Part shown: positions 1-8,099 of the stretch, in pieces
Layout: the number at the start of each line of letters is the position of its first letter
How positions within the stretch are numbered: position 1 is the stretch's first letter
Source of the DNA: CAZOZZ01 sp965247425
Lineage (GTDB): Bacteria; Acidobacteriota; Terriglobia; 20CM-2-55-15
DNA length: 64,000 nt
Direction of reading: 5' to 3'
Assembly: GCA_965247425.1 (NCBI GenBank)
Contig: OZ252023.1
Location: forward strand, 2,666,001-2,730,000
Translations under genes and position numbers: made by a program
Notes under the pieces: model-generated
What the model was told of the DNA's origin: nothing
The model's input: only the letters and a program-made list of their open reading frames with translations
The model's database searches: none

Positions 1-615
1 AGCCACGAGAATCCGATCTCGATGACGCCCGAGCAGGAGGCTGCAGTCTTGGACAAGAGCATCGAACTGATCACCGAGCTGACGGGCAACAAACCGTCGG
101 GGTACGTCGCACCATGGTGGGAGTTCAGCTCGATCACTCCCGAGTTGCTACTTGAGAGAGGAATCAAATACGACCACAGTCTGATGCATGACGATTTCCA
201 CCCCTACTACGTCCGCAAGGAAGACACGTGGACGAAGATCGACTACAGCAAACCCGCTTCAACGTGGATGAAACCCCTGGTACGAGGCACCGAGACCGAT
301 CTGATTGAAATTCCGGCCAACTGGTACCTTGACGATCTTCCCCCGATGATGTTCATCAAGGCGGCGCCCAACAGCCACGGCTTCGTGAATCCTCGCGACC
401 TTGAGCAGATGTGGAAGGATCAGTTCGATTGGGTGTATCGGGAGAACCAATACGCGGTATTCACCATGACGATTCATCCAGACGTCTCTGGACGGCCGCA
501 GGTGCTGCTGATGCTCGAACGGCTCATTACGTACATGAAAGACAAGGCCGGCGTGCGCTTCATGACCTTTGATCAGATTGCTGATGACTTCTCGCGCCGC
601 AGTCCACGCGAGTGA
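1..615 (+). CDS. Polysaccharide deacetylase family protein (5' end outside window)
   Basis: The reading frame is open from base 1, so the true start lies upstream and only the C-terminal ~205 residues are visible. The fragment begins with S-H-E-N-P, which resembles the H-(S/G)-x-E-N-P segment of PuuE-like or peptidoglycan-deacetylase-like NodB-fold enzymes. It continues with the 'GYVAPWW' segment typical of the substrate-side loop (usually GxRxPxW) and a 'FTMTIHPDVSGRP' segment matching the distal histidine motif. Such proteins hydrolyse N-acyl or amide bonds on carbohydrates or ureides using a metal bound by Asp and His. The metal-binding Asp motif would be in the missing part, so activity and substrate cannot be judged. 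No signal peptide can be assessed. Confidence 0.8.
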   Translation, partial: SHENPISMTPEQEAAVLDKSIELITELTGNKPSGYVAPWWEFSSITPELLLERGIKYDHSLMHDDFHPYYVRKEDTWTKIDYSKPASTWMKPLVRGTETDLIEIPANWYLDDLPPMMFIKAAPNSHGFVNPRDLEQMWKDQFDWVYRENQYAVFTMTIHPDVSGRPQVLLMLERLITYMKDKAGVRFMTFDQIADDFSRRSPRE

Positions 616-645
616 TGGGCGGGGAACTCACAGGGCCTTCCTTGA

Positions 646-827
646 TCTCGGAGCCCCTCGGCGGGTGAAGTGTGGCCGGCGCGGGATTCCAAGCGGGCGC
701 GCGCGAAGTCGCGATCAAGACCCTGCCTGAAGAATTCGCCAAAGACGAAGAACGACTGGCCCGCTTTGAACGTGAAGCAAAGCTGCTGGCGTCGTTGAAC
801 CATCCAGGACTTCACCGGCTGAAGTAA
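646..827 (+). pseudogene. Remnant of a Ser/Thr protein kinase (PknB-type) N-lobe
   Basis: Two reading frames together spell a bacterial protein-kinase N-lobe. The first (to about 699) reads S-A-G-E-V-W-P-A-R-D-S-K, matching the glycine-rich loop and beta-2 segment (usually G-x-G-E-V-Y-x-A-R-D). The second (from 702) reads R-E-V-A-I-K-T-L-P-E-E-F, with the ATP-anchoring VAIK lysine, then 'FEREAKLLASLNHP' of helix C. A frameshift near 697-702 separates them, and a stop at 825-827 cuts the gene off before the catalytic loop. What remains is too short to be a kinase. Its end overlaps the 3' end of the convergent asparaginase gene by 16 bp. It is probably a decayed relic of one of the many kinases typical of Acidobacteriota. 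Confidence 0.6.
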
Positions 828-1906
828 CGCCGGAGCTCCTCTGTATCAGTGGATTTCGTCATGGCAACCATGAGGAGTACCCGGGCTTTCTGGGGACTCA
901 AGTTGTCCGCTTGCACGGCGCCTATGTTCAACAGTTCGACGTTGATGGCGTATAGCGGGACGATCCGTCCGGTCAATACCCGCGAACTGACCACGACCGG
1001 AATTCCGCGTGTGCGCACCGCGCGCAGGGCTTCGAGTGTCCGATCGCTCACGTGGGCGAGGCCAAGGCCCGCGATCACAACTCCGTCAAGGTTTCCTTCC
1101 TCGAGCAGCAGCTCAATGGACCGACCATCGGATCCTGCGTACTCACTGATGATCACGACGTTCGGCAGCTCGACTTCTGTGTCGAGCGGGATGGTTTGGC
1201 GACGGAACGGCGCCCTGTAGAAGCGGACTTTCTCAACATCCGCGACGCCGAGCAGACCAAAGTCGAGCGTTTGGAAGGTCTCAACGTCGAGTGTGTTGGT
1301 CTTGGTGACCTCCCGTGCTGCGTTGATTTGTCCGTTCATCACGACCATCGTGCCCATGCCAACGGCTTCGGGAGACGCGGCGACGCGGACGGCGTTCAGC
1401 ATGTTTCGTGGTCCGTCCGAGTCGTAGTTGGTGGGAGCTCGCTGCGCACCGACCAGGACGACCGGCTTGTCGCTCGTCACCGTGAGGTCCAAAAAATATG
1501 CCGTCTCTTCGAGCGTGTCCGTGCCGTGCGTTACGACGAGGCCCGCGACATCCGGCATCGCGAGCAACTCGTTCGCCCTCTTGGAAAGCCGGAGCCAGAT
1601 GGTGGGGGTCATGTTCCGACTGTTAACGTTCGCAACCTCTTCGACAGTGATCCGAGCGATTTCGTCCAGGCCCGGAACCGCGTTTACGATCTCGTCGCCA
1701 GTCAAGGCGACGCGAAGCGCACCGATCGCGTCATCGTACGTGCTGGCGATCGTACCGCCCGTAGCAAGCACCACGATCCGCGGCAGATCTTCCTGAGCGT
1801 GGGCGATGACCGGCGCCGCCGACCAGGCGGTACCGAAGGTCATGGAGAGTAGAAAACTGCTCCTCAGTGCTGAGAACAAGCGGTTCAAACGGAGTGGGTC
1901 AAGCAT
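812..1906 (-). CDS. ansB: Periplasmic (type II) L-asparaginase
   Basis: This 364-residue protein has an N-terminal signal peptide (hydrophobic stretch about residues 15-35, AHA-Q cleavage site near 37). The two asparaginase signatures follow: ATGGTIAS at 48-55, carrying the first catalytic Thr, and HGTDT at 127-131, carrying the second Thr-Asp pair. The enzyme hydrolyses L-asparagine to aspartate and ammonia. Length and motif spacing match full-length secreted asparaginases, so the gene appears intact. It stands alone on the minus strand between a kinase remnant and an IS21 element. A role in scavenging nitrogen from external asparagine is inferred from family knowledge. A glutaminase-asparaginase preference cannot be decided from sequence. 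Confidence 0.93.
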   Translation of the reverse strand: MLDPLRLNRLFSALRSSFLLSMTFGTAWSAAPVIAHAQEDLPRIVVLATGGTIASTYDDAIGALRVALTGDEIVNAVPGLDEIARITVEEVANVNSRNMTPTIWLRLSKRANELLAMPDVAGLVVTHGTDTLEETAYFLDLTVTSDKPVVLVGAQRAPTNYDSDGPRNMLNAVRVAASPEAVGMGTMVVMNGQINAAREVTKTNTLDVETFQTLDFGLLGVADVEKVRFYRAPFRRQTIPLDTEVELPNVVIISEYAGSDGRSIELLLEEGNLDGVVIAGLGLAHVSDRTLEALRAVRTRGIPVVVSSRVLTGRIVPLYAINVELLNIGAVQADNLSPQKARVLLMVAMTKSTDTEELRRYFSR

Positions 1907-2095
1907 GAAAGGCAGTATGCAGGAGTTCGAAGAGGCAAGTCTAGATTTACCCTGTTGGCCGTTGTTGAAGTGATCGGGCGGATAGGAATAAGCAGGGTCT
2001 GACGACTATGGCACTGATATTGTCGTCGTATGGGGGTTGCGTATACCCGGGTGCGGCCGCAGGCGGGCGCGCGGTATGATTTCGCTACTCTAAAT

Positions 2096-2130
2096 TGGCC
2101 CACTTTTGATCGTTTGATTTGGCCCACCCC
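2096..2130 (+). repeat. Left terminal inverted repeat of the IS21 element
   Basis: A 35-bp terminal repeat that pairs with the right end at one mismatch. It contains two direct copies of TGGCCCA separated by 17 bp, probable transposase-binding sites. Confidence 0.88.
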
Positions 2131-2185
2131 TGACGACTGAACCGGAGAGGCTGTTCCGAACAAAGAGTCGGAATGGAGGGACCCG

Positions 2186-3718
2186 GTGTCAAGGAGATCG
2201 AAGGTGGAATTATTTGAAGAGATTCGGCGAGAGCACGAGTTTGGTGTGGGAACGATCCAGGGTGTGGCCCGGCGGCTGGGGGTGCATCGGCGGATGGTGC
2301 GTCAAGCGCTGGGAAACGCCGTGCCGCCGGCGAGGAAGAGCCCGGAGCGGAAGAGGCCGAGGCTGGAGCCGGTTATGGAATTTATCAACGGGGTGTTGGA
2401 GGCGGACAGGCAGGCCCCGCGGAAGCAGCGGCACACCAGTCACCGGATCTACGAACGGATCCGGATGGAATTTCCGAAACATCCGATTGGGGAATCGACG
2501 GTTCGCCGGTATGTCGGGCGGCGGAAGCGGGAGATGGGTTTCATCCGACAGGAGACGTTCGTGCCGCAAAGCTACGCCTGGGGTCAGGAAGCACAGATCG
2601 ACTGGTACGAAGCCGTCGCGGAGTTGGATGGCGAACGGCAGAAGCTCCAGGTTTTCTGTATGCGGAGCATGGGCAGTGGTGGCGCATTCCATCGAGCTTA
2701 TCCTCGGGCGACACAACAGGCATTCCTGGAGGCTCATGAGTTGGGTTTCCGCTATTTTGCGGGGGTCTTCGGGGTGCTGCGTTATGACAACCTGACCAGC
2801 GCGGTGAAGAAGATTCTGCGGGGATACCGGCGTGTAGAGACCGAACGGTTCATCGCGTTTCGGTCGCATTGGAAGTTTCAAGCCGAGTTCTGCACACCCG
2901 GCGAGGGCCACGAGAAAGGCGGTGTGGAAGGCGAAGCCGGATACTTCCGGCGCAATCACCTGGTACCGGTGCCGAAGGCGAAGGACCTGGCGGATCTGAA
3001 TGCGCAGCTGCTGGCCGGTTGCCGTGCCGATGAACGGCGCAAGATCGGCGATCGGGTCCAGACGGTGGGTGAAGGGATGCAGATCGAACAGCCCCATCTG
3101 CTCGCGTTATCGACCGAAGGGTTCCCTCTGGCCGAGGACAGCTTTCCACGAGTCGATGGTAAGGGATGTGTACGGGTGCGTAACAACTTCTACTCCGCCC
3201 CCGTCAAGACCGGGACTGTGGTGCGGGCGAGCGTTTTTCCGGCCTACGTGGAGGTCTGGCACGATGGCGGATGCGTGGCGCGGCATGAGCGAGGATATGG
3301 AAACGGCCAGCACTTCTTCAATCTGGAACATTATCTGGAGGTGTTGGAGCGGAAGCCGGGCGCGCTGGCCGGGAGCAAGCCTCTGGAGCAATGGCGGCAA
3401 CAGGGCCGATGGCCGAAAAGCTATGACGAGTTCTGGCAGACGTTGATCGATCGCAACGGAAAACAGAATGGGACCCGCGCAATGGTGGAGTTGCTCCTAC
3501 TGGGCCGGGAACATGGCTATAGCGAGCTGGATTCCGCATTCCAACAAGCCCTGCGCCTGGGATGCTCCGATGCCGCCGCGGCGCGCTACCTGATGACCGA
3601 GGCCCGATTCGACCGGCCGGCGGCGCCGCGACTGGAAGTGGCCGCACTACGCGCTTATGAGCGGCCCCTGCCGGAGGTGAATACTTACGATGTACTGCTC
3701 ACTGCGGAGGTGGTCTAG
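2186..3718 (+). CDS. istA: IS21-family transposase IstA
   Basis: The 510-residue transposase has an N-terminal helix-turn-helix (about residues 20-42) that would bind the IS ends and an rve/integrase catalytic core. Candidate DDE residues are D139 (in AQIDWYE), D201 (in RYDN) and E248 (in EKGGVE). The start is a GTG preceded by GGAGGG at 2175-2180. The stop codon TAG shares its last base with the GTG start of istB, so the two genes are translationally coupled. The length is normal for the family and no frameshift is seen. It acts with IstB in cut-and-paste or circle-mediated transposition. Confidence 0.95.
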   Translation: MSRRSKVELFEEIRREHEFGVGTIQGVARRLGVHRRMVRQALGNAVPPARKSPERKRPRLEPVMEFINGVLEADRQAPRKQRHTSHRIYERIRMEFPKHPIGESTVRRYVGRRKREMGFIRQETFVPQSYAWGQEAQIDWYEAVAELDGERQKLQVFCMRSMGSGGAFHRAYPRATQQAFLEAHELGFRYFAGVFGVLRYDNLTSAVKKILRGYRRVETERFIAFRSHWKFQAEFCTPGEGHEKGGVEGEAGYFRRNHLVPVPKAKDLADLNAQLLAGCRADERRKIGDRVQTVGEGMQIEQPHLLALSTEGFPLAEDSFPRVDGKGCVRVRNNFYSAPVKTGTVVRASVFPAYVEVWHDGGCVARHERGYGNGQHFFNLEHYLEVLERKPGALAGSKPLEQWRQQGRWPKSYDEFWQTLIDRNGKQNGTRAMVELLLLGREHGYSELDSAFQQALRLGCSDAAAARYLMTEARFDRPAAPRLEVAALRAYERPLPEVNTYDVLLTAEVV

Positions 3719-4530
3719 TGTCCGCCACAGCCGGCGGGGTCGAACAGGCGGCGATTCAGCAGTACTGTAAAGCTCTCCGGACGCCCACGATCGGAACGCA
3801 GTTTGCGGCCATGGCCGAGCAGGCCCAGCGGGAAGAGCACACCTACACACGGTATCTGGAAGCCTTGCTGGCGATGGAAGTTGAAGAACGCGAACGGAAC
3901 ACCGTGGCCCGGCGGATTCAAGCCGCACGTTTCCCTCGAATGAAGACACTCGAGGACTTTGACTTCTCGCGGTCGAAGGTTCCAGCCAACCGGATCCGTG
4001 GACTCGCAGACGGTGGCTATTTAGAACACGCCGAACCTGTCGTCCTGATCGGGGAGTGTGGAACGGGCAAGACGCACCTGGCCACAGGACTGTGCGTGGC
4101 CGCTTGTCGGCAGAAGAAGCGGGTTCGCTTTACGACGGCCGCCGGCTTGATCAACGAGTTGGTCGAGGCCCACCACAACGACCAGTTCCGCCGGGTTCTG
4201 GCCCGATGGTTCCGATACGAGTTGATTGCCATCGACGAAGTCGGCTATGTCCCGATGGCAGACCTCGGCGCCGAACTCCTCTTTCAAGTCATCTCGGATC
4301 GAGCCGAGCGGGCGACGGTGATCTTGACAACGAATCTGCCGTTCTCGGAATGGACCCAGGTGTTTCCCAATGTTCGGCTGTGCAAGGCGTTGCTGGACCG
4401 GATAACCGATCGCGCTCACATCATCGAGACCGGAACCGAATCCTTCCGGTTTCGGCGCACGTTGGAGAAACGACAGAAACCACGGCATCCGCCTGGAAAG
4501 GAGAAACCCGCGAAACAAACCACGTCCTGA
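3718..4530 (+). CDS. istB: IS21-family helper ATPase IstB
   Basis: This 270-residue AAA+ ATPase related to DnaC has a Walker A motif GECGTGKT at residues 112-119 and a Walker B segment LIAIDE at 169-174. IstB proteins assemble on DNA, select the target and stimulate IstA. The gene starts at a GTG that overlaps the istA stop. The C-terminus is basic (RRTLEKRQKPRHPPGKEKP). It appears intact. Confidence 0.95.
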   Translation: MSATAGGVEQAAIQQYCKALRTPTIGTQFAAMAEQAQREEHTYTRYLEALLAMEVEERERNTVARRIQAARFPRMKTLEDFDFSRSKVPANRIRGLADGGYLEHAEPVVLIGECGTGKTHLATGLCVAACRQKKRVRFTTAAGLINELVEAHHNDQFRRVLARWFRYELIAIDEVGYVPMADLGAELLFQVISDRAERATVILTTNLPFSEWTQVFPNVRLCKALLDRITDRAHIIETGTESFRFRRTLEKRQKPRHPPGKEKPAKQTTS

Positions 4531-4642
4531 GGGTCGGATCGCCGCGCGGTCGTCGATCCTGGGCGATCCTGGAAACGGAGTTTTTTCCCGAAAGAAAGAA
4601 AAAGAACCAAAAAGAAAGAAACGGAGGCCTGTGGAAGATGAC

Positions 4643-4681
4643 GCGCTGTGGAAATCCTAAAAACCAGGATTCCCACAGCGC
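4643..4681 (+). other. Stem-loop in the non-coding tail of the IS21 element
   Basis: A 16-bp stem with one mismatch (4643-4658 pairing with 4666-4681) closes a 7-nt loop. It lies between istB and the right end. No T-run follows, so it is not a typical terminator. It could protect the istAB transcript or block read-through; the role is unknown. Confidence 0.5.
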
Positions 4682-4772
4682 TTGGAAAAGCCTCGCCAAG
4701 GGCGCTCGGCTTTCCCACATCTACAACACAGGCCCGACGGTAATTATCACTACTCGGAATTATTAACAGGAG

Positions 4773-4807
4773 GGGGTGGGCCAAATCAGACGATCAAAAG
4801 TGGGCCA
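4773..4807 (-). repeat. Right terminal inverted repeat of the IS21 element
   Basis: A 35-bp reverse complement of the left end (2096-2130) with a single mismatch. It defines the right boundary of the element, which ends in GGGCCA. Confidence 0.88.
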
Positions 4808-4989
4808 GACCGGGTGGACAAACCCAGCGGTAATTTCAACGAATTCTCAACGCCTGTTAAACCGCTTCGTTCTAACGACATTTCGGACAGTGAGATTCGC
4901 CAATAGCGAGAGAGTTCCGATATCGAAACTAACACGTTGAATTTTAAAGCACTTGGCCTCATGACACCTCATTTAACAACTGAAGTCGA

Positions 4990-5451
4990 CTATTTTTGAA
5001 CAACGTTGGGGTGTCTCGGGGCCAGCTTGGAGCCGGTATGTATGCCTGTAGATCTGTAGATCTGAAGATATCCGCCCAAAATGACGAGCCCCGCGTTGAC
5101 GCCCATTCGGATCACTTCGAACGCCATGGGGTTGGCTTCACCACGCCAGAAGAAGAGGGAAACCACGAACCAGCAAAAAGCGAGGATGAATACACTCGCA
5201 AGATTCCGCCTGCCTCCCATGCCAGCTGTGATGTATCCGCCCAGTATGGAGGCCAATACGAGAGTGACAGCATAGGTCTGTGTGATCCAGACGGGTGGAG
5301 GCTGGCCAGTGGGTATGCGATAGGACGGCGGAAAACTGAATGCGATCACTATAAAGGCCAGGGCTGCGAGCATGAACATTACGACGAACCCCACTGCGAC
5401 ACTCCACACATTCCGACCCAGCCTCAATCTCAAAGACTGCTCTTCGGCCAT
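4990..5451 (-). CDS. Small integral membrane protein, unknown function
   Basis: A 153-residue protein with four hydrophobic segments (about residues 15-40, 55-80, 85-105 and 118-135) and a short basic N-terminus, so a four-helix inner-membrane protein is likely. The start ATG at 5451 is preceded by a strong GGGGGAG. No family was recognised with confidence. It lies between the IS21 element and a truncated membrane protein, both of which suggest an unstable region. No enzymatic motif is visible. Confidence 0.7.
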   Translation of the reverse strand: MAEEQSLRLRLGRNVWSVAVGFVVMFMLAALAFIVIAFSFPPSYRIPTGQPPPVWITQTYAVTLVLASILGGYITAGMGGRRNLASVFILAFCWFVVSLFFWRGEANPMAFEVIRMGVNAGLVILGGYLQIYRSTGIHTGSKLAPRHPNVVQK

Positions 5452-5698
5452 GTTGCTCCCCCCTTTTCTTCACTTCCGATCCGTGTGCCGGACCGGCCGC
5501 GACTGACGTTTCTGGCAAGTCTGCGTATACATGCCCTCTGTGCCAACTCAGGTGAGACACTTGCTAAATCGTTTTGGTTAGCGGGGATGTGATCACGCGC
5601 CGGTTACGAGAGTTGTCCCTCCGCCCCCGACTTAGCGCGCTGACTGAGCAGTCGTCAGCAAAGCCGCTGTCCCGAAGCCGGAACAGCCGGAAAGTCCC

Positions 5699-6403
5699 TT
5701 ACCGTCTAAAACGCCGCCGCAACGCAATGGCGAGCATACCGAGTTGAATAGGGCCGATGATGTTCTGCGTCAGTATCACGGAACGAGAGAGTAGGTCCGT
5801 TGAATGAGGTCGATAGGATGACGAGGATCGTAGCGTCAGAGACCTCAGGCTGAGCCCGACCGCCGAATGCCAGGGAATCGTAACTGGCCCCTCCCGGACA
5901 ACGGACACGGTCGGGGGATCAAGCGATTCAGTTTCTCGTTCGTACACAAAGAGGCCCTGTGTGTAGATCGCCGCTCCCAGGGCGGCCATAGCCAGAAAGG
6001 CCAGGAGGGCGCGCAAGGGCTGTTCGCCGTAGCCATTGATCAACCAATACAGGGAGTAGATCGAGCAGTAGCGGCGCAGCCACGAGAACTTGTCTTTGTC
6101 TGAACGCTTGAGTTTACGGACAGTCTCCATTTCAGCGTAATAGAAATCGCCAGCGTGAAGGTAGTCTCGAACATCTTCAAAGTTCCCCTTCAGATCACGG
6201 TACAATCGGCGAATACCTTCAGGCCCGACCGTCTCCTCGGTTTCGTCATCGAGAACGATTCGACTGCGGCTGCTCGGCCATTTCACATTAGGGTGAAAAC
6301 AATCGGAAACTTTTTCGGAGTTCCCGGTGTCTCTATACAAAAGATTTCCTCCACGCCATTTGTGGCCCGCCGGTCTTAACGGCCGGCGGGACTTTTTTTC
6401 CAT
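5699..6403 (-). CDS. Membrane protein resembling the C-terminal half of pentapeptide-repeat channel-like proteins (probably 5'-truncated)
   Basis: The recognisable part begins around residue 45 (NVKWP) and runs through 'IRRLYRDLKGNFEDVRDYLHAGDFYY' and 'AEME'. This matches the conserved cytoplasmic segment (LYR-x-LK-x-N-x-E-D-x-x-D-Y-x-x-AGDF) that follows pentapeptide repeats in a family of membrane proteins. One strong membrane segment follows ('ALLAFLAMAALGAAIY') and a second weaker hydrophobic stretch ends at the basic C-terminus 'ALRRRFRR'. The usual N-terminal pentapeptide repeats are missing. The first ~20 codons overlap a hairpin-plus-T-run on the opposite strand, so the 5' end is probably not original. 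It may be a decaying gene. Confidence 0.5.
   Translation of the reverse strand: MEKKSRRPLRPAGHKWRGGNLLYRDTGNSEKVSDCFHPNVKWPSSRSRIVLDDETEETVGPEGIRRLYRDLKGNFEDVRDYLHAGDFYYAEMETVRKLKRSDKDKFSWLRRYCSIYSLYWLINGYGEQPLRALLAFLAMAALGAAIYTQGLFVYERETESLDPPTVSVVREGPVTIPWHSAVGLSLRSLTLRSSSSYRPHSTDLLSRSVILTQNIIGPIQLGMLAIALRRRFRR
6366..6399 (+). terminator. Rho-independent terminator-like hairpin
   Basis: A stem CCCGCCGG (6366-6373) pairs with CCGGCGGG (6383-6390), followed by a run of seven T (6393-6399). It points along the plus strand although no plus-strand gene lies just upstream. It coincides with the first codons of the minus-strand gene ending at 6403, which supports the idea that this gene's 5' part was replaced. 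Confidence 0.55.
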
Positions 6404-6581
6404 TCAAACCTGGACTGGAGGGGCCTTCTTTCTCGCCGGCCGCCGCGGAGTTCGAGTGACTCAATGCCAGCGCCCGCCTGGCATCACCCAAGTGATCTTT
6501 GGGTTCGGCAATCAAGTCGAGCAGGAAAGTAAGTGTAAGAGTCTTGTGCGTGGAGGGGGACGGATTTACCGGTCGATCTTG

Positions 6582-7244
6582 TCAGTTGGACCGAATCGCC
6601 GCCATGAAGCCGGTAGCCAGGGCTGGTACAGAAATCCCGTGCAACAGGATCTCTTCCGCCGAAATCTCCCGGCCGTAGAGCTGTCTGTTCGCGTCCCGGT
6701 CGGGTCGCAATCGAGGCGGCTCCCTTGAGGGCCAGGCGATTCGTTCATAGAAGCCTTTATCTTCCTTGTTGTACGTCAGGATCTCGGTGTCGAGCGTGAA
6801 GCTGGTGTTCGCTCCAGGATCCCTATCTTTTGGGCCATTCGCAATACTGGCATCCCTGCCAAGCGCCACCTCGTTCCCGGTTAGGTGCTGGACGCTGTCT
6901 TCGGCCATGAACAACAGGACCATATCCCCAATCAGCCCGAGCTGAAAGCCGAAGGACGGCGCGTCCACAGCCAACATGGACGGGGCGCTCCATCCCGCGT
7001 CTCCACGGCAGGATACCGGGCCGCGCAACGACGGGTATCCGAATCCGAACATGGGTTTCCGAACCTCGGAAATTACTGCCACGCATTCCGCTTCGTCGAT
7101 CAACCCCACGGGAACTTCCGCATCGGGCTCATTCACGAGTTCAACTAAGACTTCGGCTGCGTGATCGAGACGCTCGCTCAAATCATCCCGTTTCTCGAGG
7201 GGGAACAGCAGCAAACTCATGGTTATCAATAGAGCAGAAGTCAT
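6582..7244 (-). CDS. Exported SYLF-domain (Ysc84/DUF500) lipid-binding protein
   Basis: The 220-residue protein starts with a short hydrophobic leader ('LLITMSLLLF'). It matches the SYLF pattern: 'EAECVAVISEVRKPMFGFGY', then 'VSCRGDAGWSAPSML', 'SFGFQLGLIGDMVLLFM', 'VALGRDASIANGP' and a late 'AEILTY'-like segment ('DTEILTYNKEDKGFY'). SYLF domains bind phosphoinositides in eukaryotes; bacterial members are mostly exported and of unknown function. The ATG at 7244 has a GAGGAGGT ribosome site. It appears full length and is probably transcribed alone. Confidence 0.85.
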   Translation of the reverse strand: MTSALLITMSLLLFPLEKRDDLSERLDHAAEVLVELVNEPDAEVPVGLIDEAECVAVISEVRKPMFGFGYPSLRGPVSCRGDAGWSAPSMLAVDAPSFGFQLGLIGDMVLLFMAEDSVQHLTGNEVALGRDASIANGPKDRDPGANTSFTLDTEILTYNKEDKGFYERIAWPSREPPRLRPDRDANRQLYGREISAEEILLHGISVPALATGFMAAIRSN

Positions 7245-7408
7245 TCGCGGTTACCTCCTCGGTCCGGTCCCTAGCACAGAGCAGGACAATCAGCGTCTGG
7301 ATATGGCTAGCTTTACTCCGCGTTATCGACACAAGAGGCCTCCCACCTTACCGGTTCTTGCCAAGGGTAGGTAGCTTCCCAGAAAGCGCTCCAGCGCTCC
7401 ACGCGTCA

Positions 7409-7976
7409 ATGAAAATTGCTTTTTGACCTGGACTTGCTTCGTGGGGGCCTGTCGTCCTTTCGAGCGGGTGGCCCGGGACGGCCACCCCGACACGCTTTCC
7501 TGGACCGCTCGGATGTCGAGCACAGCGTGTCGGGGCGTCACTCCGTGGCCGCCCGCGGGGTTGACGAAATTCATGAACGTTGCTCTTTGACCTGGACTTG
7601 CTTCGTGCGGGCTTGTCGTCCTTTCGGGCGGGTGGCCCGGGACGGCCACCCCGACACGCTTTCCTGGACCGTTCGGATGTCGAGGACAGCGTGTCGGGGC
7701 GTCACTCCGTGGGCGCCCGCGGAGTTGACGAAATTCATGAACGTTGCTCTTTGACCTGGACTTGCTTCGTGGGGGCTTGTCGTCCTTTCGGGCGGGTGGC
7801 CCGGGACGGCCACCCCGACACGCTTTCCTGGACGCTCGGATCTCGAGGCGTCCCTCCGTGGGTGCCCGCGGGGTTGACGAAAATTCATGAACATTGCTCT
7901 TTGACCTGGACTTGTTTCGTGGGGGCCTGTCGTCCTTTCGGGCGGGTGGCCAGGGACGGCCACCCCGACACGCTGT
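7409..7976. repeat. Tandem array of a ~164-bp palindromic repeat (3.5 copies)
   Basis: Units start at 7409, 7573, 7737 and 7887. The first two periods are exactly 164 bp, the third is shortened to 150 bp and the fourth is cut off. Each unit contains a perfect 8-bp hairpin, GGGTGGCC and GGCCACCC around a 6-nt loop (starting at 7466, 7630, 7794 and 7944). The first two units also carry a wider pair of 12-bp arms, CCCCGACACGCT ... AGCGTGTCGGGG (7485-7496 with 7524-7535; 7649-7660 with 7688-7699). The third unit has lost the second arm. Related single copies occur at 15868-15988 and 24745-24784. This behaves like a dispersed intergenic repeat family. It fills most of the 855-bp gap 7245-8099, in which no convincing gene is seen. 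Confidence 0.88.
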
Positions 7977-8099
7977 TGGAACAGAAGGCGCCGGATTGAC
8001 GTAAGCACACTTATGGCAATCCTGCTAACATCCGACGGTGGACCGAACGCCTACTGCTTGACCCGACGTCGCCTCATGAACTGAAACGGGGAACAAGAA

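Larger units (their letters stand above)
2096..4807 (+). mobile_element. IS21-family insertion sequence, complete (2712 bp)
   Basis: The element is bounded by 35-bp imperfect inverted repeats (2096-2130 and 4773-4807, 34 of 35 positions matching) that begin with TGG and end with CCA. It contains the IS21 gene pair istA/istB with an overlapping stop/start. Within the left end the heptamer TGGCCCA occurs twice in direct orientation (2096 and 2120), as expected for the multiple transposase-binding sites of IS21 ends. Both genes are intact, so the element may be active. No direct target duplication is evident: the flanks read ...CTAAAT and GACCGG.... Either the copy is old, or one flank has been rearranged. 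Confidence 0.9.

Noticed and set aside
7409..7976. Tandem repeats as a CRISPR array
   Set aside because: Units are 164 bp and nearly identical throughout, with no short repeat/unique spacer alternation and no cas genes nearby.
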